DNA of 64,000 nt from the NCBI RefSeq assembly GCF_001428745.1, contig NZ_LMIO01000001.1, positions 644,818 through 708,817 of the forward strand, in the 5' to 3' direction. Of the stretch, positions 18,517 to 26,465 are shown piece after piece. Within the stretch, counting starts at the first letter, position 1; the number at the start of each line of letters is the position of its first letter. The notes beneath the pieces were generated by a model. The model searched no databases. It saw nothing but the letters and a program-made list of their open reading frames with translations, and was not told the DNA's origin. This stretch comes from Leifsonia sp. Root227. Its GTDB lineage: Bacteria > Actinomycetota > Actinomycetes > Actinomycetales > Microbacteriaceae. A program made the position numbers and the translations under genes.

Positions 18517-19731
18517 ATGACGGATGCGGCCACCGAGCTGCGCGTGGCGATGGTCGGCTACGGGTTCATGGGCGCCGCCCACTCCCAGGGCTGGCGGGTC
18601 GCCCCGCGGTTCTTCCCCCTCGATGCGCAGCCGGTGATGCACACCATCGTCGGCCGCGACAGGGTGGAGGCGGCGAGGGAGCGCTTCGGCTGGCAGTACG
18701 CGGAGACCGACTGGCGCCGCGTCGTCGACGACCCCGCCATCGACATCGTCGACATCTGCTCGCCTGGCGCATCGCACGCCGAGATCGCCATCGCGGCCCT
18801 GGATGCTGGCAAGCACGTCCTCTGCGAGAAGCCGCTGGCCAACACGGTGGAGGAGGCGGAGGCGATGGTCGCCGCCGCCGAGCGCGCCGCCGCCCGCGGA
18901 GTGCGGTCGATGGTCGGCTTCAGCTACCGCCGCGTGCCCGCCATCGGCTTCGCCAAGCGGCTCGTGGAGGAGGGCAGGCTGGGCACGATCCGCCAGGTGC
19001 GGGCGCTCTACCTGCAGGACTGGCTGACCGACGAGAACGGCCCGATGACCTGGCGGCTCGACAAGGACGCGGCAGGCTCCGGCTCGCTCGGCGACATCGG
19101 CGCGCACGCGATCGACCTGGTCGAGCACATCACGGGCTCCCGCCTCGACAGCGTCTCCGGCACCCTGGCGACCTTCGTCGAGGAGCGCCCACTGCTCGGA
19201 GAGACGGTCGGCCTGTCAGGCACGGCGTCGACGGAGCGCGGCAGGGTGACCGTGGACGACGCCGCCTGGTTCACGGCGCGGCTCGGCGGAGGAGGAGCAG
19301 CATCCGGAGCCATCGGCGCGTTCGAGGCCACCCGCTACGCCACCGGCCGAAAGAATGCGCTGCGGATCGAGCTGAGCGGTTCGCTCGGCGCCATCGCCTT
19401 CGATCTGGAGGCGATGAACGAGCTCCAGTACTACGACGCGACCGCCCCGGCGGGGGAGCAGGGCTTCACGCGCATCATCGTGACGGAGCCCGAGCATCCA
19501 TACATGGCCAACTGGTGGCCGACCGGGCACGCGATCGGTTACGAGCACGCCTTCAGCCACCAGATCAAGGACTTCGTCGACGACATCACGCGCGGCCGCG
19601 ATCCGCAGCCGTCGTTCGCAGACGGGCTGCACGTGCAGCGCGTGCTGGCCGCCGTGGAACGCAGCGCGGCCACCGGCAGCGCGTGGACGTCGACCGCCGT
19701 ACAGGCAGAACAGACAGGACAGGAAGCATGA
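18517..19731 (+). CDS. Gfo/Idh/MocA family NAD(P)-dependent oxidoreductase
   Basis: 404 residues. The N-terminal Rossmann fold has VAMVGYGFMGAAHSQGW, then ICSPGASHAEIAIAALDAGKHVLCEKPLA with the family EKP lysine, and a C-terminal sugar-binding domain containing GSGSLGDIGAHAIDLVEHITG. It probably oxidises a sugar or sugar derivative; the substrate is unknown. ATG 18517 has AAGGAG eight bases upstream. First of three overlapping genes (stop overlaps the next ATG), an arrangement common in actinobacterial sugar-catabolic operons. Confidence 0.9.
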   Translation: MTDAATELRVAMVGYGFMGAAHSQGWRVAPRFFPLDAQPVMHTIVGRDRVEAARERFGWQYAETDWRRVVDDPAIDIVDICSPGASHAEIAIAALDAGKHVLCEKPLANTVEEAEAMVAAAERAAARGVRSMVGFSYRRVPAIGFAKRLVEEGRLGTIRQVRALYLQDWLTDENGPMTWRLDKDAAGSGSLGDIGAHAIDLVEHITGSRLDSVSGTLATFVEERPLLGETVGLSGTASTERGRVTVDDAAWFTARLGGGGAASGAIGAFEATRYATGRKNALRIELSGSLGAIAFDLEAMNELQYYDATAPAGEQGFTRIIVTEPEHPYMANWWPTGHAIGYEHAFSHQIKDFVDDITRGRDPQPSFADGLHVQRVLAAVERSAATGSAWTSTAVQAEQTGQEA

Positions 19732-20420
19732 CCAGGAACGCACTCGTCGTCCGCGGCGGCTGGGACGGGCACATGCCCGTCGAGACCACCGACCTCTTCA
19801 TCCCGTATCTCGAAGCGAACGGCTTCGACGTGCGCGTCGAGGACGGCCCGGCGATCTACACCGACGAGGCCTACCTGGACACGGTGGACCTGGTGCTCCA
19901 GATCAACACGATGAGCACCATCTCCAAAGAGGAGTTCGCCGGCCTGCAGCGCGCCGTCCTCAACGGGACCGGCCTCGCCGGCTGGCACGGCGGCATCGCG
20001 GACGCCTACCGCGACAACGCCGACTACCTGCACATGATCGGCGGCCAGTTCGCCCATCACGCCGGCATCGACCCCGCAGACCGCACCGGCGAGCAGTCGG
20101 ACAACTACATCCCGTACACGGTGCACATCACCGACTACGGCCGCACGCACCCCATCACAGAGGGCATCGACGACTTCGACCTGGTCAGCGAGCAGTACTG
20201 GGTCCTGAGCGACGAATACAACGACGTCCTCGCCACCACGACGCAGGCTGTGCGCCCGTGGGATGCGTGGAACCGCCCCGTCACGGCGCCCGCCATCTGG
20301 ACGCGCCAGTGGGGCAAGGGCCGGATCTTCGTCTCCGCACCCGGCCACCGGCTGGAGATCGTGGAGAGCCAGCCCGTCCGCACCATCATCGAGAGGGGGC
20401 TGCTGTGGGCAGCACGTTGA
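19728..20420 (+). CDS. ThuA-domain protein (trehalose-utilisation family)
   Basis: 230 residues; class-I-glutamine-amidotransferase-like fold. Visible features are ALVVRGGWDGHMPVET at the N-terminus, GLAGWHGGIADAYRDNADYLHMIGGQF in the centre and GRIFVSAPGHRLEI near the end, all typical of ThuA. ThuA proteins accompany sugar oxidoreductases and are linked to trehalose or 3-keto-sugar metabolism in Rhizobium; the reaction is not established here. The ATG overlaps the preceding stop (ATGA), and the next gene begins 16 bases before this one ends, so the three are translationally coupled. Confidence 0.88.
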   Translation: MTRNALVVRGGWDGHMPVETTDLFIPYLEANGFDVRVEDGPAIYTDEAYLDTVDLVLQINTMSTISKEEFAGLQRAVLNGTGLAGWHGGIADAYRDNADYLHMIGGQFAHHAGIDPADRTGEQSDNYIPYTVHITDYGRTHPITEGIDDFDLVSEQYWVLSDEYNDVLATTTQAVRPWDAWNRPVTAPAIWTRQWGKGRIFVSAPGHRLEIVESQPVRTIIERGLLWAAR

Positions 20421-21502
20421 ATGTCGGCGTCGTCGGGGTCGGCAACATCAGCCGCCAGTACTTCGAACGGTTCCCGCAGCTGCCGAACCTGTCGCTGACG
20501 GCGGTCGCCGACCTGGACCTCGGCCGCGCATCCGCCGTCGCCGCCGAGCAGGGCGTCGAGGCGCTGACCGTGGATGCGCTGATCGCCGACCCGCGGATCG
20601 ACGCCGTCCTCAACCTCACCATCCCCGCCGCGCACACCGAGATCGCGCTCGCGGCACTGGATGCTGGCAAGCACGTCTACGGCGAGAAGCCGCTCGCGCT
20701 CGCCACGGCCGACGCCGTCCCCGTGCTGGAGCGCGCCGCAGAGAAGGGGCTGCGCGTCGGGAGCGCGCCGGACACGGTGCTCGGTACGGGCATCCAGACC
20801 GCTCGCGCACTGCTCGACGACGGGCGGATCGGGCGACCGGTGGGAGCGGCGGTGTCGTGGACGGCGCCAGGACACGAGCTGTGGCATCCAGCGCCAGCGT
20901 TCTACTACCAGCCGGGCGGCGGACCGCTGTTCGACATGGGGCCGTACTACCTGACCAGCCTGGTCACGTTCTTCGGCCCGGTCGTTCGGGTGTCCGGCGC
21001 TGTCGGCCGCTCAGAGCGAGCGCGCACGGTGGCGACGGGACCGCTCGCCGGAACGGTCATCCCCGTCGACGTCGACACGCATGTCACGGCGATCCTGGAG
21101 CACGCCGACGGCGTCATCTCCACCGTGACGGTGTCGTTCGAGGTGTGGGAGTCCCGCATCCCGCTGTTCGAGGTCTACGGCACGGGAGGCACCGTCGCGG
21201 TGCCGGACCCGAACGCGTTCTCGCAGACCGCATCCATCGCCACCGCCGACGACCGCACCTGGCGCGAGGTTCCGGATGCGGCAGGGTACGTCGACGCCGG
21301 ACGTGGCGTCGGGCTCGCCGACCTCGCCCGCGCGGTGGAGACCGGGAGGCCCCACCGCGCATCCGGAGAGCTGGCGTTCCACGTGCTGGACATCATGGAG
21401 TCGATCATCGCTGCCGGGCACAGCCACGAGGTCGTCACGCTGCGCTCGACGGTGGAGCGGCCGGAACCGGTGCCGCTCGGTGCGCGCCCAGAGAGCTGGT
21501 GA
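20405..21502 (+). CDS. Second Gfo/Idh/MocA family oxidoreductase
   Basis: 365 residues from GTG 20405, inside the end of the ThuA gene and preceded by a G-rich ribosome site (GAGAGGGGG). The Rossmann motif is VGVVGVGNISRQYF; then IPAAHTEIALAALDAGKHVYGEKPLA and a C-terminal domain with GGGPLFDMGPYYLTSLVTFFG. It is only distantly similar to the first oxidoreductase of the operon, so they probably act on different steps or partners. Substrate unknown. The ROK regulator follows after 85 bases. Confidence 0.9.
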   Translation: MGSTLNVGVVGVGNISRQYFERFPQLPNLSLTAVADLDLGRASAVAAEQGVEALTVDALIADPRIDAVLNLTIPAAHTEIALAALDAGKHVYGEKPLALATADAVPVLERAAEKGLRVGSAPDTVLGTGIQTARALLDDGRIGRPVGAAVSWTAPGHELWHPAPAFYYQPGGGPLFDMGPYYLTSLVTFFGPVVRVSGAVGRSERARTVATGPLAGTVIPVDVDTHVTAILEHADGVISTVTVSFEVWESRIPLFEVYGTGGTVAVPDPNAFSQTASIATADDRTWREVPDAAGYVDAGRGVGLADLARAVETGRPHRASGELAFHVLDIMESIIAAGHSHEVVTLRSTVERPEPVPLGARPESW

Positions 21503-21587
21503 GGCGCAGAGGACCGCTGACAGGGCGCCGTCTGCTGGTGCTGATGCGCCGACCCGTGTGGCGCGAAACGGTACAGTACACAGGACC

Positions 21588-22760
21588 ATGAACACGACCG
21601 GCACCAACCTCGACACCGTGCGCCGGAACAACCTCGCCACGGTGCTCGGGCTCGTGCACCGCGGCGGCCCGGCCGCCCGCTCATCGCTCACGCACGCCAC
21701 GGGGCTGAACCGGTCGACGGTCGGCGCGCTCGTGGCAGAGCTGGTCGAGCTGGGGCTCGTCACAGAGCGAGAGCCGGGGACGAGCAACAGGGTCGGGCGT
21801 CCGTCACCCGTGGTCGTCGCGGACGGCCGCGTGGTCGCGCTCGCGGTGAACCCCGAGATCGACGCGGTCACCGTCGGCGTCGTCGGCCTCGACGGCGCCG
21901 TGCACCGGCGCGTGCGGTTCCCGCTGGACCACGTCCCGGGAGCGGAGGAGGCGGCAGCGGTCGCCGCCGCGGTCATCGACGGACTGCGCCCAGACCTCTC
22001 CGCGGCGAGCAGGGTGGTCGGCATCGGCGTGGCCGTGCCAGGGCTGGTGCGCGAGGGCGACGGCGTCGTGCGGCTCGCGCCGCACCTGGAATGGCGCGAC
22101 GAACCGTTCGCCTCCGAGCTCGCCGCTGCGACAGGGCTCACCGTCAGCGCGGCCAACGACGCCAACCTCGGCGCGAACGCCGAACGGCTCTTCGGCGCAG
22201 GACGGGGAGCGAGCGACCTGGTCTACCTCAACGGCGGCGCATCCGGTATCGGAGCAGGCGTCATCGTCGGCGGCGTATCGCTCACGGGCGTCTCCGGCTA
22301 CGCGGGGGAGCTCGGCCACACGCTCGTCAACTCCAACGGCGTGCGCTGTCACTGCGGCGCCATCGGCTGCCTGGAGACCGAAGTGAGCCAGCGGGCGCTC
22401 CTGGCGGCCATCGGGCTGGAGGCGGCCGACAGCGAGGAACTGGATCGCGCGCTCGCCGCGGCGGTCGCAGCAGGGGATGCGAGGGTGGGCGCCGAGATCG
22501 AGCGGCAGCTCGGCTTCCTCGCCATCGCACTGCGCAACGCGACCAACGTATTCAACCCGGAGCTGGTGGTGCTCGGCGGGTTCCTCGGCTCGCTGTTCGC
22601 CGTCGCGCCGGAGCGGCTCGCGGCGCTCGTCGCCGAGCAGGCGATGGCGGCGTCGGGGGAGCACCTGCGGATCGCGCGCGCGGAGCTCGGGGCGAACATC
22701 CTGATGATCGGCGCGGCTGAGCTCGCGTTCGCACCGCTCCTCGCTGCTCCGGCCGACTGA
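21588..22760 (+). CDS. ROK-family transcriptional regulator / kinase-fold repressor
   Basis: 390 residues. An N-terminal winged helix (about 1-65, LTHATGLNRSTVGALVAELVELGLV) is joined to an ROK domain with the zinc signature GVRCHCGAIGCLE and sugar-binding ELGHTLVN. Such XylR/NagC-like proteins repress sugar genes and release DNA on binding a sugar. ATG 21588 follows TACAGT (21572-21577) by about ten bases, consistent with a short or absent leader. Its place at the end of the catabolic locus suggests control of the oxidoreductase genes or global sugar control. Confidence 0.9.
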   Translation: MNTTGTNLDTVRRNNLATVLGLVHRGGPAARSSLTHATGLNRSTVGALVAELVELGLVTEREPGTSNRVGRPSPVVVADGRVVALAVNPEIDAVTVGVVGLDGAVHRRVRFPLDHVPGAEEAAAVAAAVIDGLRPDLSAASRVVGIGVAVPGLVREGDGVVRLAPHLEWRDEPFASELAAATGLTVSAANDANLGANAERLFGAGRGASDLVYLNGGASGIGAGVIVGGVSLTGVSGYAGELGHTLVNSNGVRCHCGAIGCLETEVSQRALLAAIGLEAADSEELDRALAAAVAAGDARVGAEIERQLGFLAIALRNATNVFNPELVVLGGFLGSLFAVAPERLAALVAEQAMAASGEHLRIARAELGANILMIGAAELAFAPLLAAPAD

Positions 22761-22801
22761 GCGCATCCCCTGTCGGATTCCCCCCGAACTCGGGGATGTG
22801 C
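22761..22801. terminator. Hairpin after the ROK gene
   Basis: Arms GCGCATCCCC (22761-22770) and GGGGATGTGC (22792-22801) pair at nine of ten positions around a 21-base loop that itself contains TCGG/CCGA. It begins right after the ROK stop codon and has no T-run, so termination is plausible but not assured. Confidence 0.45.
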
Positions 22802-22805
22802 ACGG

Positions 22806-22938
22806 TAACATTCGCGCCCGGTATCCGATAGGATTGTCGAGCAACGACGGTCGAATCGATTCGAACGAGCGAGTAGCACCACCGCCGGAATCCCGGCAGC
22901 ACCCCTCCCACCCACGCACCGCGGCTTCCCCCGCGGTG
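22806..22938 (+). promoter_or_regulatory. Promoter, palindromic operator and terminator-like hairpin in the leader of the Bcr/CflA efflux gene
   Basis: A TAGGAT -10 box (22829-22834) predicts a start near 22841, giving a ~125-nt leader. At 22851-22864 is the perfect palindrome TCGAATCGATTCGA, suited to a TetR- or MarR-type repressor. At 22917-22938 a perfect 8-bp stem (CACCGCGG/CCGCGGTG, six-base loop) is followed by TTCGTCTT, resembling an intrinsic terminator 27 bases before the start codon. Together they suggest repression plus transcriptional attenuation of an efflux pump. Confidence 0.5.
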
Positions 22939-22965
22939 TTCGTCTTCCCAGTCAAGGACCCCTTC

Positions 22966-24195
22966 GTGACCACCGTCGTGCATCCAGGAGACTCGCTCTC
23001 CGGTCGCCAGCGCCTCGCATACATCCTGATCCTCGGTGCGCTCACCGCGCTCGGGCCGTTCACCATCGACACGTACCTCCCCGCGCTGCCGACGCTGCAG
23101 GCCGACTTCAACGTCTCGACGGCGGCGATCCAGCTCACGCTCACGGCCACGACGATCGGGTTCGGCGTCGGCCAGCTGCTCGTGGGTCCGTGGAGCGACA
23201 AGATCGGGCGCCGCCTGCCGCTCATCCTGTCGACCATCGTGCACATCCTGGCCTGCCTCGGCGCCGCCGCAGCCCCGAACGTCGAGCTGCTCGGGCTCGC
23301 CCGCGCCATGCAGGGCATCGGCGCCGCGGCGGGCGGTGTCGTCGCGATGGCGATGGTGCGCGACCTGTTCGGCGGACGGCCGCTGGTCAGGATGCTTAGC
23401 CGCCTCGCGCTCGTCAACGGCCTCGCGCCCGTGCTCGCGCCGGTGATCGGCTCGTGGCTGCTGCTGGTCATGCCGTGGCGCGGCATCTTCGTCGTGCTCG
23501 CCTGCTACGGGCTGTTCGTCGTCATCTGCGTCTCGCTCTGGATCGTCGAGACCCTACCGAAGGCCCGTCGTCACGACGCAGGCCACTCCACCATGCGGCA
23601 GCGGTACAAGGCCGTGCTGAGCGACCGGATCTTCGTCGGCATCGCCATCGTCGGCGCCGCCAACTTCACCGGCCTGTTCTCCTATCTCTCGTCGAGCTCG
23701 TTCGTGTTCCAGGAGATCTACAAGTTCAACGCGCAGGAATACGGCCTGCTGTTCGCGGTCAACTCCATCGGCATCATCATCGGCGTGCAGTCGGCGGCGC
23801 GGATCACGAAGTACGTCGGCCCGCAATGGATCCTCGCCGTGTCGACGGTCGTGATGTTCGTCTCCAGCGTGCTCATCGTCATCCTCGACCAGGCGCACGT
23901 CGGACTCTGGGGAACGGCCATCCCGCTGTGGTTCTTCATCGCGGCGTGCGGGTTCGGGTTCCCCTGCGTGCAGGTGCTCGCGTTGAACGGTCACGGGCAC
24001 GAAGCGGGGACCGCCGCCTCCCTCCTCGGCGCGCTGAACTTCGGCATCGCGGGCATCGTCTCCCCGATCGTCGGCATCCTGGGCGTCGGAAGCGCCACCC
24101 CGATGGGCTTCGTCATGGCCATCTGCGCCCTCGTCTCCATCGCCGCGCTCTGGTTCATCGTGCGCCCCCGCACCGTCCCCGCCCTAGCCCAGTAG
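22966..24195 (+). CDS. Bcr/CflA-family MFS drug efflux transporter
   Basis: 409 residues with 12 membrane helices. The first helix GPFTIDTYLPALP is typical of the Bcr/CflA group (bicyclomycin/sulfonamide/chloramphenicol resistance), as are the motif-A loop GPWSDKIGRRLPLI and GIGAAAGGVVAMAMVRD. It exports small drugs or metabolites by proton antiport (family knowledge). The frame is open to 22798, but GTG 22966 with AAGGA about nine bases upstream fits the family N-terminus. A ~125-nt structured leader precedes it. A C/T-rich tract and hairpin repeat copy 2 follow. Confidence 0.9.
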   Translation: MTTVVHPGDSLSGRQRLAYILILGALTALGPFTIDTYLPALPTLQADFNVSTAAIQLTLTATTIGFGVGQLLVGPWSDKIGRRLPLILSTIVHILACLGAAAAPNVELLGLARAMQGIGAAAGGVVAMAMVRDLFGGRPLVRMLSRLALVNGLAPVLAPVIGSWLLLVMPWRGIFVVLACYGLFVVICVSLWIVETLPKARRHDAGHSTMRQRYKAVLSDRIFVGIAIVGAANFTGLFSYLSSSSFVFQEIYKFNAQEYGLLFAVNSIGIIIGVQSAARITKYVGPQWILAVSTVVMFVSSVLIVILDQAHVGLWGTAIPLWFFIAACGFGFPCVQVLALNGHGHEAGTAASLLGALNFGIAGIVSPIVGILGVGSATPMGFVMAICALVSIAALWFIVRPRTVPALAQ

Positions 24196-24236
24196 CTCCC
24201 CCCTCCGCTCCCCCCTCCGCTCCCGCTCCCCGATCA

Positions 24237-24296
24237 TCGAGTCCGGAGTTGTTCATGCGCCACGCCGATGCTGGCTGTGAACAACTCAGGACTCGA
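24237..24296. repeat. Dispersed hairpin repeat, copy 2
   Basis: Arms at 24237-24255 (TCGAGTCCGGAGTTGTTCA) and 24278-24296 match at 18 of 19 positions around a 22-base loop. The left flank CCTCCGCTCCCGCTCCCCGATC resembles that of copy 1 (described in two parts there). The right arm ends inside the presumptive -10 region (GATAGT, 24294-24299) of the PAP2 gene. Confidence 0.9.
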
Positions 24297-24313
24297 TAGT
24301 TCTCCAGCAGGGG

Positions 24314-25024
24314 ATGAGTACGTTGGTCGACATGGGATCGGCACACGAGGACATCCAGCAGGCCGCGAAGGTGAGCAGGAGGTGGCCGGTGATCTCCGCG
24401 TCCGTCGCCGTGGGGCTCGTCGTGGTCCTCGGCGTCATCATCGCCTTCCGCCCGAAGGAGCCGTTCGCGCTCGACCTCGAGTGGATGGGCGAGATCGTCG
24501 AGCATCGTTCGCCGATCTGGCTGGGGCCCGCGCTGTTCTTCAACTACGCGGGCGGCGGCATCGTCGGGTCGATCGTCATTCCCGTCGTGATCTTCCTTCT
24601 GCTGCTCGCGTTCCGCAGGCCGTGGGGTGCGACGTTCTTCGCCGTCGCGAGCATCCTGTCGGTTGCGGCCGTTCAGCTGCTCAAGCACACGGTCGGCCGT
24701 GCCCGCCCGACCGAGATCCTGGTGCAGTCGGACACCGGCTCATTCCCGTCAGGGCATACAGCCAACGCCGCGACGATGGTCGTGGTGCTCGCGATCATCT
24801 TCCCGCGCGTCTGGGTGTGGGTCCTCGGCGCCGTCTGGGCGATCCTGATGGCGGTCAGCCGCACCTACCTGGGGGCGCACTGGCTCAGCGACACGGTCGG
24901 CGGTCTGCTTCTCGGGGCGGCCGTCGCGGTGATCGTGTGGGCGCCGCTCGCGCTCCGGCTGGTCAGGGAGCGGCAGCAACCCCATCCGTTCGTACTCGCG
25001 GGCGGCAGGCGCGCGCCAGGGTGA
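24314..25024 (+). CDS. PAP2-family membrane phosphatase
   Basis: 236 residues with about five or six membrane helices. The three acid-phosphatase motifs are KHTVGRARP, PSGHT and SRTYLGAHWLSD, i.e. the KxxxxxxRP / PSGH / SRxxxxxHxxxD set. It probably dephosphorylates a lipid phosphate or undecaprenyl pyrophosphate at the outer face. ATG 24314 is preceded by GCAGGGG. Monocistronic between hairpin repeat copy 2 and the next promoter. Confidence 0.92.
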   Translation: MSTLVDMGSAHEDIQQAAKVSRRWPVISASVAVGLVVVLGVIIAFRPKEPFALDLEWMGEIVEHRSPIWLGPALFFNYAGGGIVGSIVIPVVIFLLLLAFRRPWGATFFAVASILSVAAVQLLKHTVGRARPTEILVQSDTGSFPSGHTANAATMVVVLAIIFPRVWVWVLGAVWAILMAVSRTYLGAHWLSDTVGGLLLGAAVAVIVWAPLALRLVRERQQPHPFVLAGGRRAPG

Positions 25025-25077
25025 GCTATAGCCGAACTCATCGACCGCGGGCGTCCCATGCGCGCTAGCGTTGCGCC

Positions 25078-26346
25078 ATGAGAATTCTGCTCGTGGGCGC
25101 CGGCGGGGTCGGCGACGCCATCGCGAAGATCACCGCACGCCGTTCCTTCTACGACGTCATCGTCGTCAGCGACTACGACATCGGCAGGGCCGAGAAGACC
25201 ATAGGCTGGATTCGAGGGAAGCACGGTGACGACGTCGCGTCGCGCTTCGTCGCCGCCGCGATCGACGCGTCCGACCCGGATGCGGTGGCCGCCGTCGCCA
25301 GGGAGCACGGCGCGACCCACGTCATGAACGCCGTGGAGCCGAAGTTCGTCCCCACCATCTTCGCCGGAGCCCTCGCAGCAGGCGCCGACTATCTGGACAT
25401 GGCGATGAGCCTGTCGGAACCGCATCCCACCGACCCGTACGCGAAGACAGGCGTGAAGCTGGGCGACGACCAGTTCGCGCTCCGCGGCGACTGGGAGACG
25501 GCGGGCAGGCTCGCGCTCGTCGGCATGGGCGTCGAGCCGGGGCTGAGCGACGTGTTCGCCCGCTACGCGTCCGACACACTGTTCTCGCGCATCGAGGAAC
25601 TCGGAACGCGCGACGGGGCGAACCTCGTGGTGCGCGACAGCGACGGCAACGAGATCTTCGCGCCGTCGTTCAGCATCTGGACCACGATCGAGGAGTGCCT
25701 GAACCCGCCGGTGATCTTCGAGAAGGACGCTGGCTGGTACACGACGCCGCCGTTCAGCGAGCCGGAGGTGTTCGACTTCCCTGAGGGCATCGGCCCGGTG
25801 GAGTGCGTCAACGTGGAGCACGAGGAAGTGCTGCTGATGCCGCGCTGGATCGACGCCGAGCGGGTGACGTTCAAGTACGGGCTGGGCGAGGAGTTCATCG
25901 GCATCCTGCGCACGCTGCACCAGCTCGGATTGGACTCGACGACGCCCATCAGGGTGCGCAGCCAGAACGGTCCTGTCGAGGTTGCGCCGCGCGATGTGGT
26001 CGCCGCCGCCCTGCCTGACCCTGCAACGATCGGGCCGCGTATGACCGGCAAGACGTGTGCGGGCGTGTGGGTGAAGGGCACCGGTGTGGATGGGAACCCG
26101 CGTGAGGTGTACCTGTACCACGTGAGCGACAACGAGTGGACGATGGCCGAGTACGAGTCGCAGTGCGTCGTCTGGCAGACCGCGATGAACCCGGTGATCG
26201 CGCTTGAACTTCTCGCGAGCGGAGCGTGGGAGGGCACGGGAGTGCTCGGCCCAGAAGCGTTCGACGCCGCCCCGTTCCTCGAGCTGATGGCGCGCCCGGT
26301 CGACGAGGGAGGCTACGGCCAGCCCTGGGGGCTCCGCGAGCAGTAA
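25078..26346 (+). CDS. Saccharopine dehydrogenase-family protein
   Basis: 422 residues. The Rossmann start is MRILLVGAGGVGDAIAKITARRSFYDVIVVSDYD; the middle has NAVEPKFVPTIFAGALAAGADYLDMA and GMGVEPGLSDVFARYA, and the C-terminal part is typical of the saccharopine-dehydrogenase/carboxynorspermidine-synthase group. It probably catalyses an NAD(P)-dependent imine reduction or amino-acid oxidation; the substrate is unknown. ATG 25078 lies seven bases after a TAGCGT -10 box (25066-25071), consistent with a leaderless transcript. Hairpin repeat copy 3 follows the gene. Confidence 0.85.
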   Translation: MRILLVGAGGVGDAIAKITARRSFYDVIVVSDYDIGRAEKTIGWIRGKHGDDVASRFVAAAIDASDPDAVAAVAREHGATHVMNAVEPKFVPTIFAGALAAGADYLDMAMSLSEPHPTDPYAKTGVKLGDDQFALRGDWETAGRLALVGMGVEPGLSDVFARYASDTLFSRIEELGTRDGANLVVRDSDGNEIFAPSFSIWTTIEECLNPPVIFEKDAGWYTTPPFSEPEVFDFPEGIGPVECVNVEHEEVLLMPRWIDAERVTFKYGLGEEFIGILRTLHQLGLDSTTPIRVRSQNGPVEVAPRDVVAAALPDPATIGPRMTGKTCAGVWVKGTGVDGNPREVYLYHVSDNEWTMAEYESQCVVWQTAMNPVIALELLASGAWEGTGVLGPEAFDAAPFLELMARPVDEGGYGQPWGLREQ

Positions 26347-26366
26347 CCAGACGTTTCCCGCGGCAA

Positions 26367-26426
26367 TCGAGTCCGAAGTTGTTCACCTCTCCGTGCGGCG
26401 TGTCGGGCGAACAACTTCGGACTCGA
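26367..26426. repeat. Dispersed hairpin repeat, copy 3
   Basis: Arms at 26367-26385 (TCGAGTCCGAAGTTGTTCA) and 26408-26426 match at 18 of 19 positions around a 22-base loop. Pairing extends four more bases outward (GCAA at 26363-26366 with TTGC at 26427-26430), giving the longest stem of the family. It lies between the saccharopine-dehydrogenase-like gene and the promoter of the HerA-like ATPase gene. Confidence 0.92.
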
Positions 26427-26465
26427 TTGCTGCGAGCGGGCAGACCGCACCTTTAGAGTGAGCGC

